From positions 331,988 through 395,987 of the forward strand of contig NZ_BMNK01000002.1 of assembly GCF_014646515.1 (NCBI RefSeq): a stretch of 64,000 bases of DNA, in the 5' to 3' direction. The notes beneath the pieces are model-generated. The model did no database searches. It was not told the origin of the DNA and saw only the letters and a list, made by a program, of their open reading frames with translations. Numbering within the stretch: position 1 is the first letter of the stretch; each line of letters begins with the position of its first letter. A program made the position numbers and the translations under genes. This DNA comes from Nonomuraea glycinis (GTDB lineage: Bacteria; Actinomycetota; Actinomycetes; Streptosporangiales; Streptosporangiaceae). Below, one piece after another: positions 43,705-51,364 of this stretch.

Positions 43705-44882
43705 ACGAGTCCGTGGAAGGTGTATTCGTGGCTGTCGAAGTCGAGGGTCCAGGCGTACTCGCTGAGAAAGGCGTGGGAGAGCAGGCCGTGGATGCGGATG
43801 CCGCCGAAGGATGACCAGGGGGCTCGGCGGGTCGGGGTGGTGGCCAGGAGGTGGCCGGGCTGTTCGAGGGGGCCGAGGGAGACGGGGTGGGCCGCGTGGA
43901 GGAAGGGGGCCGTGATGTCGCGGCGGGGGATGCCCCAGGAACGGTACTGGGTCTTGTCGGCGAACGTGGCCGCCTGCCGTGGCGGGCCGCCGTCGTCGGT
44001 CTGGAAGACGTGGACCAGGCCGGAGTCGATGAAGAAGGTGAGGTCGCGGCGGGCGCCGTAGCCGCCCCTCGCGAACATGAAGTGGTCCTGCCACAGGTAG
44101 AAGGGGATCCGGACGCCGTCCGGGCGGGCTGCATCGGTGCCTCGCGGGGCGAGCGTCAGGCGGGCGCCGGGATGGTCGACGGTGGCGCGGAAGCGTTGCA
44201 GCACGTTCGTGCCCATGATCACGAGGTCCGAGCTGCCGGTGAAGGTCGGCAGGATGTCCACCGGTACGTTCGTCAGCACCGCGCCGTCCAGCTCCAGCTC
44301 GCGGGCGATGCCGAAGCGGCTCGGCGTACGGACGACGCCGTGGTTGTGCCGGCCGTTCGGCACCGAGGCGATGCCCAGCGAGGCCGCCCGCTCGGTGCCC
44401 ATGACCAGGTATGTGCCACCGGTGTCCAGGTGGATCAGGGTTCGGCGGCCGTCGATCACGCCTTCCACCGCAGGCAGATAGGGGGCCAGCGGATGGTCGC
44501 GGAAGGGAAGCGTGACGGTGCTCCGGGCTTCGACCGTCAGCGGCCGGTCCCGGCGGAGCGCCAGGTCGGGGGGCACATGCCGCTCGCCGCGCCGCCGGCT
44601 CACGTGGTCGAACGCCTCCTCCACCCGGTCCAGGTGCAGCAGGGCGTACGCGAACGGTTCGTCGAGCGCGGCCAGCCATCGGTAGCGGGCTTCGCGAAGC
44701 GTGGCGTAGCGGGACAGCGCCGATGCGTAGCGGCCGGACACGAGGTCGGTGAGCAGGAGCAGGTGCTCGTGACCGGACGCCGACGCGAGGCGCGCGGACG
44801 CCTCGATGTCACCGCGGGTCCAGGCCGACCACGCGGCCCGCGCCGCCTCCCCGCGCGCCCACGGCGCCGTCCACGGCGTCAT
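43701..44882 (-). CDS. Retropepsin-like aspartic protease domain protein
   Basis: A 393-residue protein. A 120-residue helical N-terminal half (WARGEAARAAWSAWTRGDIE, SALSRYATLREARYRW) is followed by a two-lobed pepsin/retropepsin-type region: the first active-site triad DTGG in RTLIHLDTGGTYLVMG (about 150-165) and the second DSG in DLTFFIDSGLVHVF (about 283-296), with the fold's psi-loop strands (DLVIMGTNVLQRF). No signal peptide is present, so it should be cytoplasmic, unlike typical secreted pepsins. AGGAGGCGGA precedes the ATG. A 28-bp palindrome lies 10 bases upstream. It might alternatively be a non-catalytic pepsin-fold protein. Confidence 0.75.
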   Translation of the reverse strand: MTPWTAPWARGEAARAAWSAWTRGDIEASARLASASGHEHLLLLTDLVSGRYASALSRYATLREARYRWLAALDEPFAYALLHLDRVEEAFDHVSRRRGERHVPPDLALRRDRPLTVEARSTVTLPFRDHPLAPYLPAVEGVIDGRRTLIHLDTGGTYLVMGTERAASLGIASVPNGRHNHGVVRTPSRFGIARELELDGAVLTNVPVDILPTFTGSSDLVIMGTNVLQRFRATVDHPGARLTLAPRGTDAARPDGVRIPFYLWQDHFMFARGGYGARRDLTFFIDSGLVHVFQTDDGGPPRQAATFADKTQYRSWGIPRRDITAPFLHAAHPVSLGPLEQPGHLLATTPTRRAPWSSFGGIRIHGLLSHAFLSEYAWTLDFDSHEYTFHGLV

Positions 44883-44892
44883 TCCGCCTCCT

Positions 44893-44920
44893 ACGTTATT
44901 CCGTAATTCCGGAATAACGT
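44893..44920. promoter_or_regulatory. Large perfect palindrome upstream of the retropepsin-like gene
   Basis: ACGTTATTCCG (44893-44903) and CGGAATAACGT (44910-44920) are perfect 11-bp arms with a 6-bp spacer TAATTC. It lies directly upstream of the ribosome site and is AT-rich in a GC-rich region, as expected for a repressor operator overlapping the promoter. The cognate regulator is not identified; TetR-type proteins bind sites of this size. Confidence 0.75.
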
Positions 44921-45040
44921 ACTTTCTCTGGCATGCCGGGTCAACCGGCGGCTGCCCGGGCGGCACGGGACCAGGTGGCTGCCGCAGATCGCGAGCGTGC
45001 CGACACCCTCGGTCGCTGACCCGGCTCAGGACTTGCTCGT

Positions 45041-46225
45041 CTAGGTGCGGGTGTAGTCGGCGTCCCAGGCCTCGTGGGCCCTGTGCAGCAGGTCCATCAG
45101 CTTCTCGTCCTCGCGGAACTTCTTCTGGTATTTCTCCGGCAGGGTCCGCAGGTGCTTCTCCTCCGCAAGGAGCCTGCGGTAGGTGTCCGCGCACTCCTCC
45201 GGGTCGCACTCCGGGTCCAGCAGCCGGGTGGCGTAGCGGCGGGCGGCCGACGACAGGTTCTGGGCGCGGCCCTTGCGGCTGACCAGGGAGGCGATCACGG
45301 TGATGACGAGGACGCCGATGATCACCGTCAGCGACAGGCCGGTGGAGATCTCCACGACCGGTACGGGCTCGCCTTCGTTGATGAACGGGACGTTGTTCTC
45401 GTGCAGCGCGTGCAGGACGAGCTTCACGCCGATGAAGGCCAGGATCGCGGCCAGCCCGTAGGCGAGGTAGATGAGCCGGTCCAGCAGCCCGTCGATGAGG
45501 AAGTAGAGCTGGCGCAGTCCCAGCAGGGAGAAGGCGGTGGCGGTGAAGACGATGTAGACGTTCTGCGTCAGCCCGAAGATGGCCGGGATGGAGTCCAGCG
45601 CGAACAGCAGGTCCGTCCCGGCGATGGCCACCATGACCAGCAGCATCGGGGTCAGGACGCGCTTGCCGTCGACCATGGTCATCAGCTTGTCGCCGTCGTA
45701 GTGCTCGGACGTGCGCAGGAACCTGCGGGCCAGCCGGACCATGATGTTCTCGCCGGAGTGGCCCTTCTCGGTCTCCGGCTTGAGCAGGTTGCCGGCGGTG
45801 AGGAGCAGGATCAGGCCGAAGAGGTAGAACACCCAGGCGAAGCTGTTGATCAGCGCCGCGCCCAGGAAGATGAACCCCGTCCTGGCGACCAGCGCGAACG
45901 TGACCCCGAACAGCAGCACCTTCTGCTGGTCCGCCCTCGGCACCCGGAAACTCGCCATGATGATGAGGAAGACGAACAGATTGTCGACCGACAGCGCCTT
46001 CTCGGTCACGTAACCGGCGAAGTATTCGGCGCCCATGTCGGAGCCGCCGAAGAGCCACACGCCGATGCCGAACAGGATGGCGGCGCCCACGTAGGCGGCC
46101 GACCACACCGCCGACTCCCGCAGTGTCGGGATGTGCGCCTTGCGTACGTGGAAGAAGTAGTCGAAGAGCAACAGGCCGCCGATACCGATGACCGTCAACC
46201 ACCACACCAGGACCGACACGTGCAC
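45041..46225 (-). CDS. TerC-family integral membrane protein (Alx-like)
   Basis: A 394-residue protein with nine spans. It begins HVSVLVWWLTVIGIGGLLLF and has the family's FDYFFHVRKAH, the acidic intramembrane motifs EKALSVDNLFVFLIIMASF and GTDLLFALDSIPAIFG (about 75-95 and 200-215) and FSLLGLRQLYFLIDGLL. TerC/Alx proteins export manganese and other metals, helping metal homeostasis during protein secretion. The C-terminal 90 residues are a soluble acidic tail with two Cys (DPECDPEECA), absent from most homologues. I use the GTG at 46225, with GGAG six bases upstream; a TTG at 46237 is in frame. A manganese riboswitch is not evident. Confidence 0.9.
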   Translation of the reverse strand: MHVSVLVWWLTVIGIGGLLLFDYFFHVRKAHIPTLRESAVWSAAYVGAAILFGIGVWLFGGSDMGAEYFAGYVTEKALSVDNLFVFLIIMASFRVPRADQQKVLLFGVTFALVARTGFIFLGAALINSFAWVFYLFGLILLLTAGNLLKPETEKGHSGENIMVRLARRFLRTSEHYDGDKLMTMVDGKRVLTPMLLVMVAIAGTDLLFALDSIPAIFGLTQNVYIVFTATAFSLLGLRQLYFLIDGLLDRLIYLAYGLAAILAFIGVKLVLHALHENNVPFINEGEPVPVVEISTGLSLTVIIGVLVITVIASLVSRKGRAQNLSSAARRYATRLLDPECDPEECADTYRRLLAEEKHLRTLPEKYQKKFREDEKLMDLLHRAHEAWDADYTRT

Positions 46226-46298
46226 GTGTGACTCCAAGTCTCGCTATCAGGAGCGCAGTCTAAGCGCTGAGTCAAGCAGTTACCCCTGCGAACAGGGC

Positions 46299-46730
46299 TC
46301 AAGCGAGGCAGATCTCGTTGCCCTCGGGGTCGGCGATCGTGACCCACCAGGTGGGCCCCTGACGGCCCTTGTGCAGCACCGTGGCACCCTTGCCGACCAG
46401 CCGGGCCACCTCGGCGTCGATCCTGTCGGCGCCCACCCGGATGTCCAGATGGACGCGGTTCTTGACCGTCTTGGTCTCCGGCACCACCTGGAACAGCACC
46501 CGGGGGGCGCGTTCGAGGCCGCTCGGGTGGCGGATCGCCGCGCCCTCCTTCCACACCAGGTTGCCGTGGTGGAAGGTGGTGTCGTCCTCGGTCGCGTGCC
46601 CCTTCTCGATCAGGCTGCGGATGAACGCCTCATCCTGCCGCTCCACCTGCCAGCCCAGAGCCTCCGCCCACCAGTCGGCCAGGTTGTGCGGATCTTGGGT
46701 ATCGATGACTACCTGGATGTCATATGCCAT
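46299..46730 (-). CDS. VOC-family protein (glyoxalase-like)
   Basis: A 143-residue single-domain VOC protein: DIQVVIDTQDPHNLADWWAE, RVLFQVVPETKTVKNRVHLD, and WWVTIADPEGNEICLA. The DPEGNEIC end and HLD in the middle are typical of the glyoxalase-like domain PF18029 of actinobacteria; metal ligands are partly conserved. Substrate unknown. It is divergent from the MBL-fold gene, whose start is 28 bp away, so they share a promoter region. Confidence 0.85.
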   Translation of the reverse strand: MAYDIQVVIDTQDPHNLADWWAEALGWQVERQDEAFIRSLIEKGHATEDDTTFHHGNLVWKEGAAIRHPSGLERAPRVLFQVVPETKTVKNRVHLDIRVGADRIDAEVARLVGKGATVLHKGRQGPTWWVTIADPEGNEICLA

Positions 46731-46758
46731 GAGCTCATGCTAGATAGGGTCTTTGCCC

Positions 46759-47580
46759 ATGACGTTGGTACGAGAGCTGAAATCGTGGCAGGAGGTCGGC
46801 GATCGGGTCTACGTCCGGCGCCACGAGTCGTACGACCTGAATGTGGGCCTCGTCGTCGGCGACGGACACTGCCTGGTGTTCGACACCCGCATGTCGCACC
46901 GTGAGGCGGCCGACCTGATCCACGCGATCAGGGGGATCACCGCCAGCCCGTGGACGGTCGTCAACAGTCACGCGCACTTCGACCACTACTTCGGCAACGC
47001 GCTCTTCCGCCCGGCGGAGATCTGGGGCCACGCGCGGTGCGCCGAGGAGATCGAGCTGTACGGCGCGGAGCAGCGGAGCAAGGTGGCCGGATTCGTCCCG
47101 GCGGAGCGGCGCGAGGAGGTGGCGGAGGTGGAGATCGACCCGCCGGACCACACCTTCACCACGGCCGCCACCCTGGACATCGGCGGGCGGATCGTCCACC
47201 TGCGCCACTTCGGCCTGGGCCACAGCTCCAACGACATCGTCGCGCACATCCCCGACGCGGGCGTGGTCTTCGCCGGTGACCTGGTCGAGCAGGGGGCGCC
47301 GCCGGCGTTCGGCGACTCCTACCCGCTCGACTGGCCGGACACCACCGCCCGGATGCTGAACGAGATGCGCGAGCCGGTGTACGTCCCCGGCCACGGCGCG
47401 GTGGTGGACCGGGACTTCGTGATCGGCCAGCACGGCGACCTGGTGACGGTGGCCGAGCTGGCCAGGCGGGCGCACGTGGAGGGGCTGCGTGACCTTATCC
47501 ACGCCTTCCCCTACAGCGAGGAAGTGACCCGCCAGGCCATCGAACGGGCCTTCCTGCAGCTCGACGCCCTGCAAGCCTGA
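46759..47580 (+). CDS. MBL-fold metallo-hydrolase
   Basis: A 273-residue metallo-beta-lactamase-fold protein: metal motif HAHFDH (about 75-80), the third His in HFGLGHSSND (about 152-158), Asp in VFAGDLVEQG (about 170) and the last His in VPGHGAVVD (about 210-216), so the dinuclear site is complete. Homologues hydrolyse lactones, thioesters or quinolone signals. It starts at ATG 46759; a TTG two codons upstream is possible. No close homologue of a named enzyme is identified. Followed by the PadR gene 73 bp downstream. Confidence 0.88.
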   Translation: MTLVRELKSWQEVGDRVYVRRHESYDLNVGLVVGDGHCLVFDTRMSHREAADLIHAIRGITASPWTVVNSHAHFDHYFGNALFRPAEIWGHARCAEEIELYGAEQRSKVAGFVPAERREEVAEVEIDPPDHTFTTAATLDIGGRIVHLRHFGLGHSSNDIVAHIPDAGVVFAGDLVEQGAPPAFGDSYPLDWPDTTARMLNEMREPVYVPGHGAVVDRDFVIGQHGDLVTVAELARRAHVEGLRDLIHAFPYSEEVTRQAIERAFLQLDALQA

Positions 47581-47620
47581 CGGCGGCAGTGCGGCCCTGG
47601 ACAGCGGAGCCTGCCCTGCT

Positions 47621-47649
47621 TATAGTGCATATTGCAATATAAAGGGAGG
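47621..47649 (+). promoter_or_regulatory. PadR promoter and operator
   Basis: TATAGT (47621-47626) is a good -10 element and the perfect 12-bp palindrome ATATTGCAATAT (47629-47640) lies directly after it. AAGGGAGG (47642-47649) is the ribosome site. PadR-type repressors commonly bind AT-rich palindromes such as ATGT-N8-ACAT; this site is suited to autoregulation. Confidence 0.6.
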
Positions 47650-47653
47650 CATC

Positions 47654-48253
47654 ATGGCACGACGCCACGATCTGGTGGGGCTCACTGTGCTCGCCATACT
47701 CTCGGTGCGCGCCAGCCACCCCTACGAGCTGCACCGTTTCATCATCGACACGCACAAGGACTATGTGACTGGCCTGCCCAGAAGCCTCTACCACGCGGTG
47801 GAGAGGCTGGCCAGGGACGAGCTGATCACTCCCACCAAGACCGACCGCGAGGGCCGCAGGCCGGAGCGGACGGTCTACGAGATCACCGACGAGGGCAGGC
47901 GCGAGCTGAGCACCCGGCTCCGCAGGCTGCTGGAGGAGCCGGAGCCGGACCGCCGCACGCTGGTGGCCGCGATCTCGCTCATCGGGGTGCTGCCGACGGA
48001 GGCCGCGATCAAGTCGCTGCGCCTCCGTGTGGCCGCGCTCACGGGCGCGATCGGCGGGCTCGACGCGCAGATGGCCACGATGGCGGAGAACGGCCTGCCC
48101 CGGCTGCTCATGCTCGAGCTCGAATGCGAGCGGGCACTCTTCGCCGCTGAGCAGGACTGGGTGCGCGAAGTGCTCGGCCGGATGGAGAGCGGCGAGCTCG
48201 ACTGGCCGGCCACGGTCAAGCAGTCGCTGATGGAGCGCGCACTGGAGGAATGA
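47654..48253 (+). CDS. PadR-family transcriptional regulator
   Basis: A 199-residue protein with an N-terminal winged helix (DLVGLTVLAILSVRASHPYE, TGLPRSLYHAVERLARDELI and ERTVYEITDEGRRELSTRL) and a C-terminal coiled-coil dimerisation domain (about 95-190) as in the Vir-type PadR subfamily. It should repress its own promoter through the adjacent palindrome. The ATG follows AAGGGAGGCATC. Targets beyond itself are unknown; no transporter is adjacent. Confidence 0.93.
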   Translation: MARRHDLVGLTVLAILSVRASHPYELHRFIIDTHKDYVTGLPRSLYHAVERLARDELITPTKTDREGRRPERTVYEITDEGRRELSTRLRRLLEEPEPDRRTLVAAISLIGVLPTEAAIKSLRLRVAALTGAIGGLDAQMATMAENGLPRLLMLELECERALFAAEQDWVREVLGRMESGELDWPATVKQSLMERALEE

Positions 48254-48394
48254 CCCCGCAGGAGAGACACCGCAGAAATGAGCAGGCCGTCAGGGTGCGC
48301 CAACACCCTGACGGCCGGAAATCCGAACAAGGCGCCTGCCCTGTCCAGGACTCGCAGTCTCAGGATAGGCGCCGCTGACCCTAGGAGCAGTGCC

Positions 48395-48769
48395 ATGTCC
48401 CAAGAGATCCACAACCTGATCGACGGCGTCTACGAGACGTGGAACGCCGGTGACGCCGCCGCCTACGCCGCGCTGTTCACCGAGGACGCCGACTACATCA
48501 CCTACTTCGGCCTGCGCCTCAAGGGCAGGCAGGCCATCGACGAGGGGCACCGCGACCTCTTCAAGATGCCGATCAAGCTCGAAGCCGCGGACGAGCCGTC
48601 CGTCCGGATGCTGAGCGACACCGTCGCGCTGGTGATCGCCACCGGCGGTTCGGTGGTGAACGGGCAGCGCGAGCCGGGCCGCGACTCGGTCCTCACCTAC
48701 ACCGCCGTCCACACCCCCGACGGCTGGCGCTTCGCCTCCTTCCAGAACACTCGGGTGGGACGACCGTGA
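48395..48769 (+). CDS. SgcJ/EcaC-like SnoaL-fold protein
   Basis: A 124-residue NTF2-like protein: QEIHNLIDGVYETWNAGDAA, YAALFTEDADYITYFGLRLK and VLTYTAVHTPDGWRFASFQN. This is the SgcJ/EcaC oxidoreductase family pattern (also called DUF4440-like). Function unknown; several members lie in natural-product clusters. AGGAG precedes the ATG. The GTG of the next gene overlaps its stop (48766-48769), so the two are cotranslated. Confidence 0.83.
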   Translation: MSQEIHNLIDGVYETWNAGDAAAYAALFTEDADYITYFGLRLKGRQAIDEGHRDLFKMPIKLEAADEPSVRMLSDTVALVIATGGSVVNGQREPGRDSVLTYTAVHTPDGWRFASFQNTRVGRP

Positions 48770-49161
48770 AAAGGCTGGTGACGGAAGTGTCCGGGGTGGT
48801 GGAGGCGCCTGCTGCCACGGTACGGGTCGCGCTGGGGCGGGTGCTGCTGCCCGGTGGCCGGGACGTCGTGGGGCGGTTCACCGTGGCGGACGCGCCGGGG
48901 CACACCTCGACCGTCGAGGTCACCGAGGACCTCATCGCGTTCCAGGGCGGCTGGTGGTATCGGGGTGAGTGGACGCTGGCTCCGCACCCCGAGGGCACGC
49001 TGGTGGTCCACCGCGTCTACAACGTCGCCGAGCGGGCGCGGTGGGGGGTGGGGCTCGCCAATCGATTCTTCGTCGGCTTCGCGGACACCACTCGCCGGAG
49101 CTTCAACGAAAGTCTCGCCCGCCTGGGCGCCGACCTGAGCTGCGGCACCCGCCTCACGTGA
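48766..49161 (+). CDS. SRPBCC-like protein
   Basis: A 131-residue protein: VTEVSGVVEAPAATVRVALG, STVEVTEDLIAFQGGWWYRG and RVYNVAERARWGVGLANRFF. The order of strands and the ERF-type helix fit the START/SRPBCC ligand-binding superfamily. Start GTG, overlapping the upstream gene. The partner SnoaL-fold protein and this one together suggest handling of a hydrophobic ligand. The family call is moderately supported. Confidence 0.6.
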   Translation: MKRLVTEVSGVVEAPAATVRVALGRVLLPGGRDVVGRFTVADAPGHTSTVEVTEDLIAFQGGWWYRGEWTLAPHPEGTLVVHRVYNVAERARWGVGLANRFFVGFADTTRRSFNESLARLGADLSCGTRLT

Positions 49162-49167
49162 CCGCCT

Positions 49168-49202
49168 CCGATCGCCCGGCCGCACCTGAGCCGGGCGATC
49201 GG
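49168..49202. terminator. Terminator hairpin between convergent operons
   Basis: CCGATCGCCCGGC (49168-49180) and GCCGGGCGATCGG (49190-49202) form a perfect 13-bp stem with a 9-nt loop, in the gap between two convergent genes. Confidence 0.85.
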
Positions 49203-49212
49203 TCCCGCCTTG

Positions 49213-50526
49213 TTAGCGGGTCGCCGGGAAGGCGGCGATGAAGCCGCCGTCCTCGGCGGTGAGGGTGCCGTCGTGCAGCAGCGCGATGTCCCTGGCGATG
49301 GGCAGCCCGAGCCCGGCGCCGCCGGCGTCCCTGGCTCGGGCCTCGTCCAGCCTGGTGAACCGGTCGAACACGGCCTCGCGCTGCTCGGGCGGGATCCCAG
49401 GCCCGTCGTCGTGCACCTGAAGGATCGCCTGATCGCCGTCGGTGCGGACGCGTACGAGCACGTGGGTCGTGGCGTGCCGCAGGGCGTTGTCGACGAGGTT
49501 GGTCACCAGGCGGTCGAGGTGGCCGCGCGAGCCGCGTACCACCACGTCGGGCTCGATGTCGAGGTCCAGGTCGAGCTCCGGCCGCCGGCTGATCCGCAGG
49601 GACTCCTCCACGGCCACCTGGCCGAGGTCGACGTCGGTGGCGCGCGGTGGCTCGCCCGCGTCGAGCCGGGCGAGCAGGAGCAGGTCGGCGGCGAGGGACT
49701 GCAGGCGCGCCACGTCGGTGAGCGCCTCGGTGGTCAGCTCGCTGGGCTCGGCCAGCTCCAGCCGGGCGCGCAGGGTGGCGATCGGGCTGCGGAGCTCGTG
49801 CGCCGCGTCGGCGACGAACGTCTTGTGCGTCTCGACGGAGGCCTCCAGCCGGTCGAGGGTGCTGTTCACGGTGGTGGCCAGGGCGGCGATCTCGTCCCGT
49901 GAGCGGGGTACGGGCACCCGCTCGTGCAGGCCGCGGGCGGTGATGTGGGCCAGCTTGGTCCTGATGGCCGCCACCGGGGCGAGCGCCCGGTTGACGGAGA
50001 ACCAGGTCATGGCCGCCACCAGGATCAGCAGCGCCGGCACCCCCGGCAGCAGCACGCCGTTGAGCGTCTGCAACGCCTGTTCGGTGCCGGTGAGCGGCAC
50101 CCTGGCGTACAGCATGGCGGCGCCTTGGGGGGTCGTCACCCGCTGCCCGGCCACCGCGTAGCTGCTCGCGGGCGCCCACTCGGCCAGGGGCTCCTCGGTC
50201 GTCTTCGCGAGGTAGAGGTCGGGGTCGCCGACGAACACCGTCTCGCCGCGGACGCCCAGGTCCTGCGCGGTGACGGTGGGCGCCGCTTCGCCGCGGGCGC
50301 CCGGGTCGTTCGTGGTGGCGGTGGGCGTCGCTTCGGCGTGGACGCCCACCCGCACGGCCTCGACGGCGATGCCGGCCCTTCTGAAGGCTTCGGCGTCCGC
50401 GGCGCCCGTCAGGCTGCCGCGCAACACCACCACCAGCACGACCGTGATGGCTCCCAGCGCGACGGCCACGACCAGGGTCGCCGCGATCGTGGCGCGCAGC
50501 CGTACGGACGAGGGGTCGATCTTCAT
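49213..50526 (-). CDS. Sensor histidine kinase, OmpR-partner type
   Basis: A 437-residue kinase with two transmembrane spans (about 10-35 and 165-185) flanking a 130-residue periplasmic-type domain, a HAMP region (RTKLAHITARGLHERVPVPR), a HisKA helix with acceptor His in FVADAAHELRSPIATLRARL (about 242), N box RLVTNLVDNALRHA and G boxes DDGPGIPPEQ and GAGLGLPIA. It should phosphorylate the regulator at 50570. The sensor contains internal duplicates around GARGEAAPTVTAQDLGVRGE. Located 44 bp after the regulator on the same strand. Confidence 0.93.
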   Translation of the reverse strand: MKIDPSSVRLRATIAATLVVAVALGAITVVLVVVLRGSLTGAADAEAFRRAGIAVEAVRVGVHAEATPTATTNDPGARGEAAPTVTAQDLGVRGETVFVGDPDLYLAKTTEEPLAEWAPASSYAVAGQRVTTPQGAAMLYARVPLTGTEQALQTLNGVLLPGVPALLILVAAMTWFSVNRALAPVAAIRTKLAHITARGLHERVPVPRSRDEIAALATTVNSTLDRLEASVETHKTFVADAAHELRSPIATLRARLELAEPSELTTEALTDVARLQSLAADLLLLARLDAGEPPRATDVDLGQVAVEESLRISRRPELDLDLDIEPDVVVRGSRGHLDRLVTNLVDNALRHATTHVLVRVRTDGDQAILQVHDDGPGIPPEQREAVFDRFTRLDEARARDAGGAGLGLPIARDIALLHDGTLTAEDGGFIAAFPATR

Positions 50527-50569
50527 GCGATCACCGCTCCGGTGGGGCGTGCGGGCGAGGGGTCGAGCT

Positions 50570-51241
50570 TCACGCGGCCTCCAGGCGGTAGCCGGCGCCG
50601 CGTACCGTGACGAGGGTGGCGCGGCCGAACGGGTGGTCGATCTTGCGGCGCAGCGCGCTGATGTAGACCTCCACGATGTTCGGGTCGCCGTTGTAGGAGA
50701 AGTCCCACGCCTGGGCCAGCAGGTCGCTCTTGGAGACCACCTCGCCGGCCCGCCTGGCGAGCCCGTGCAGCACCGCGAACTCCTTCGGCGTCAGCGCGAT
50801 CTCCACCGCGCCCCGGCGGCAGCGCAGCCCGGCCGGGTCGATGACCAGGTCGCCCACGGTGATCGACACGGGCCGCTCGGTGCCGCCGCGCCGCATCAGG
50901 GCGCGCAGCCGGGCCAGCAGCACCACGTACGAGAACGGCTTGGACAGGTAGTCGTCGGCGCCGTTGTCCAGGGCCTCGGCCTCGTCGTAGATGCCGTCCT
51001 TGGCGGTGAGCATCATGATCGGCGTCCAGTCGCCGGCCTCGCGCAGCCGGGAGCAGAGCGTGTAGCCGTTCATCCTGGGCAGCATCACGTCCAGGACGAT
51101 CACGTCGTAGTCGTTCTCCGTGGCCAGCCAGAGGCCGTCGCGCCCGTCGTGAGCCACGTCGACCGCGAACCCCTCGCCGGTCAGCCCGCCTTTGACCAGC
51201 TCGGCCAGCCGCCGCTCGTCCTCCACCAGTAGTACGCGCAC
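50570..51241 (-). CDS. Response regulator, OmpR/PhoB family
   Basis: A 223-residue regulator. Receiver: VLLVEDERRLAELVK, Asp in DVIVLDVMLPRMNG (about 51), Lys in YLSKPFSYVVLLAR (about 100). The winged helix has EIALTPKEFAVLHGLARRAG, LLAQAWDFSYNGDPNIVEVY and TVRGAGYRLEA. The start is set at the GTG at 51241, giving MRVLLVED; an in-frame GTG at 51265 is possible but unusual. It sits first in the operon with its kinase and faces a promoter region with direct repeats at 51297-51313. Confidence 0.92.
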   Translation of the reverse strand: MRVLLVEDERRLAELVKGGLTGEGFAVDVAHDGRDGLWLATENDYDVIVLDVMLPRMNGYTLCSRLREAGDWTPIMMLTAKDGIYDEAEALDNGADDYLSKPFSYVVLLARLRALMRRGGTERPVSITVGDLVIDPAGLRCRRGAVEIALTPKEFAVLHGLARRAGEVVSKSDLLAQAWDFSYNGDPNIVEVYISALRRKIDHPFGRATLVTVRGAGYRLEAA

Positions 51242-51276
51242 AGCGCCAAGAGTGCCGCACGCCACCTAAAGCCAAC

Positions 51277-51313
51277 CTGAAGATCATTTACGCCGTCTTC
51301 AGCGTCACTTCAG
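51277..51313. promoter_or_regulatory. Probable OmpR-type binding boxes
   Basis: CTTCAG at 51297-51302 and 51308-51313 form direct repeats 11 bp apart, the spacing typical of OmpR/PhoB dimers. An inverted copy CTGAAG lies at 51277-51282. The boxes are between the regulator gene and the divergent secreted-protein gene, so one site could control both. Confidence 0.6.
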
Positions 51314-51364
51314 GTACGGCCGGACAGTCTCTGAGTGTCAGAGCCGATCTACGAAGGAGACTTC

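Noticed and set aside
44883..46205. Continuous minus-strand frame extending the retropepsin-like gene through the TerC gene
   Set aside because: The extension is an alternative frame of TerC, with no hydrophobic pattern; the ribosome site and ATG at 44882 define the protease start.
46226..46237. TTG at 46237 as the TerC start
   Set aside because: In frame, but the GTG at 46225 has a GGAG ribosome site at proper distance and matches usual N-termini.
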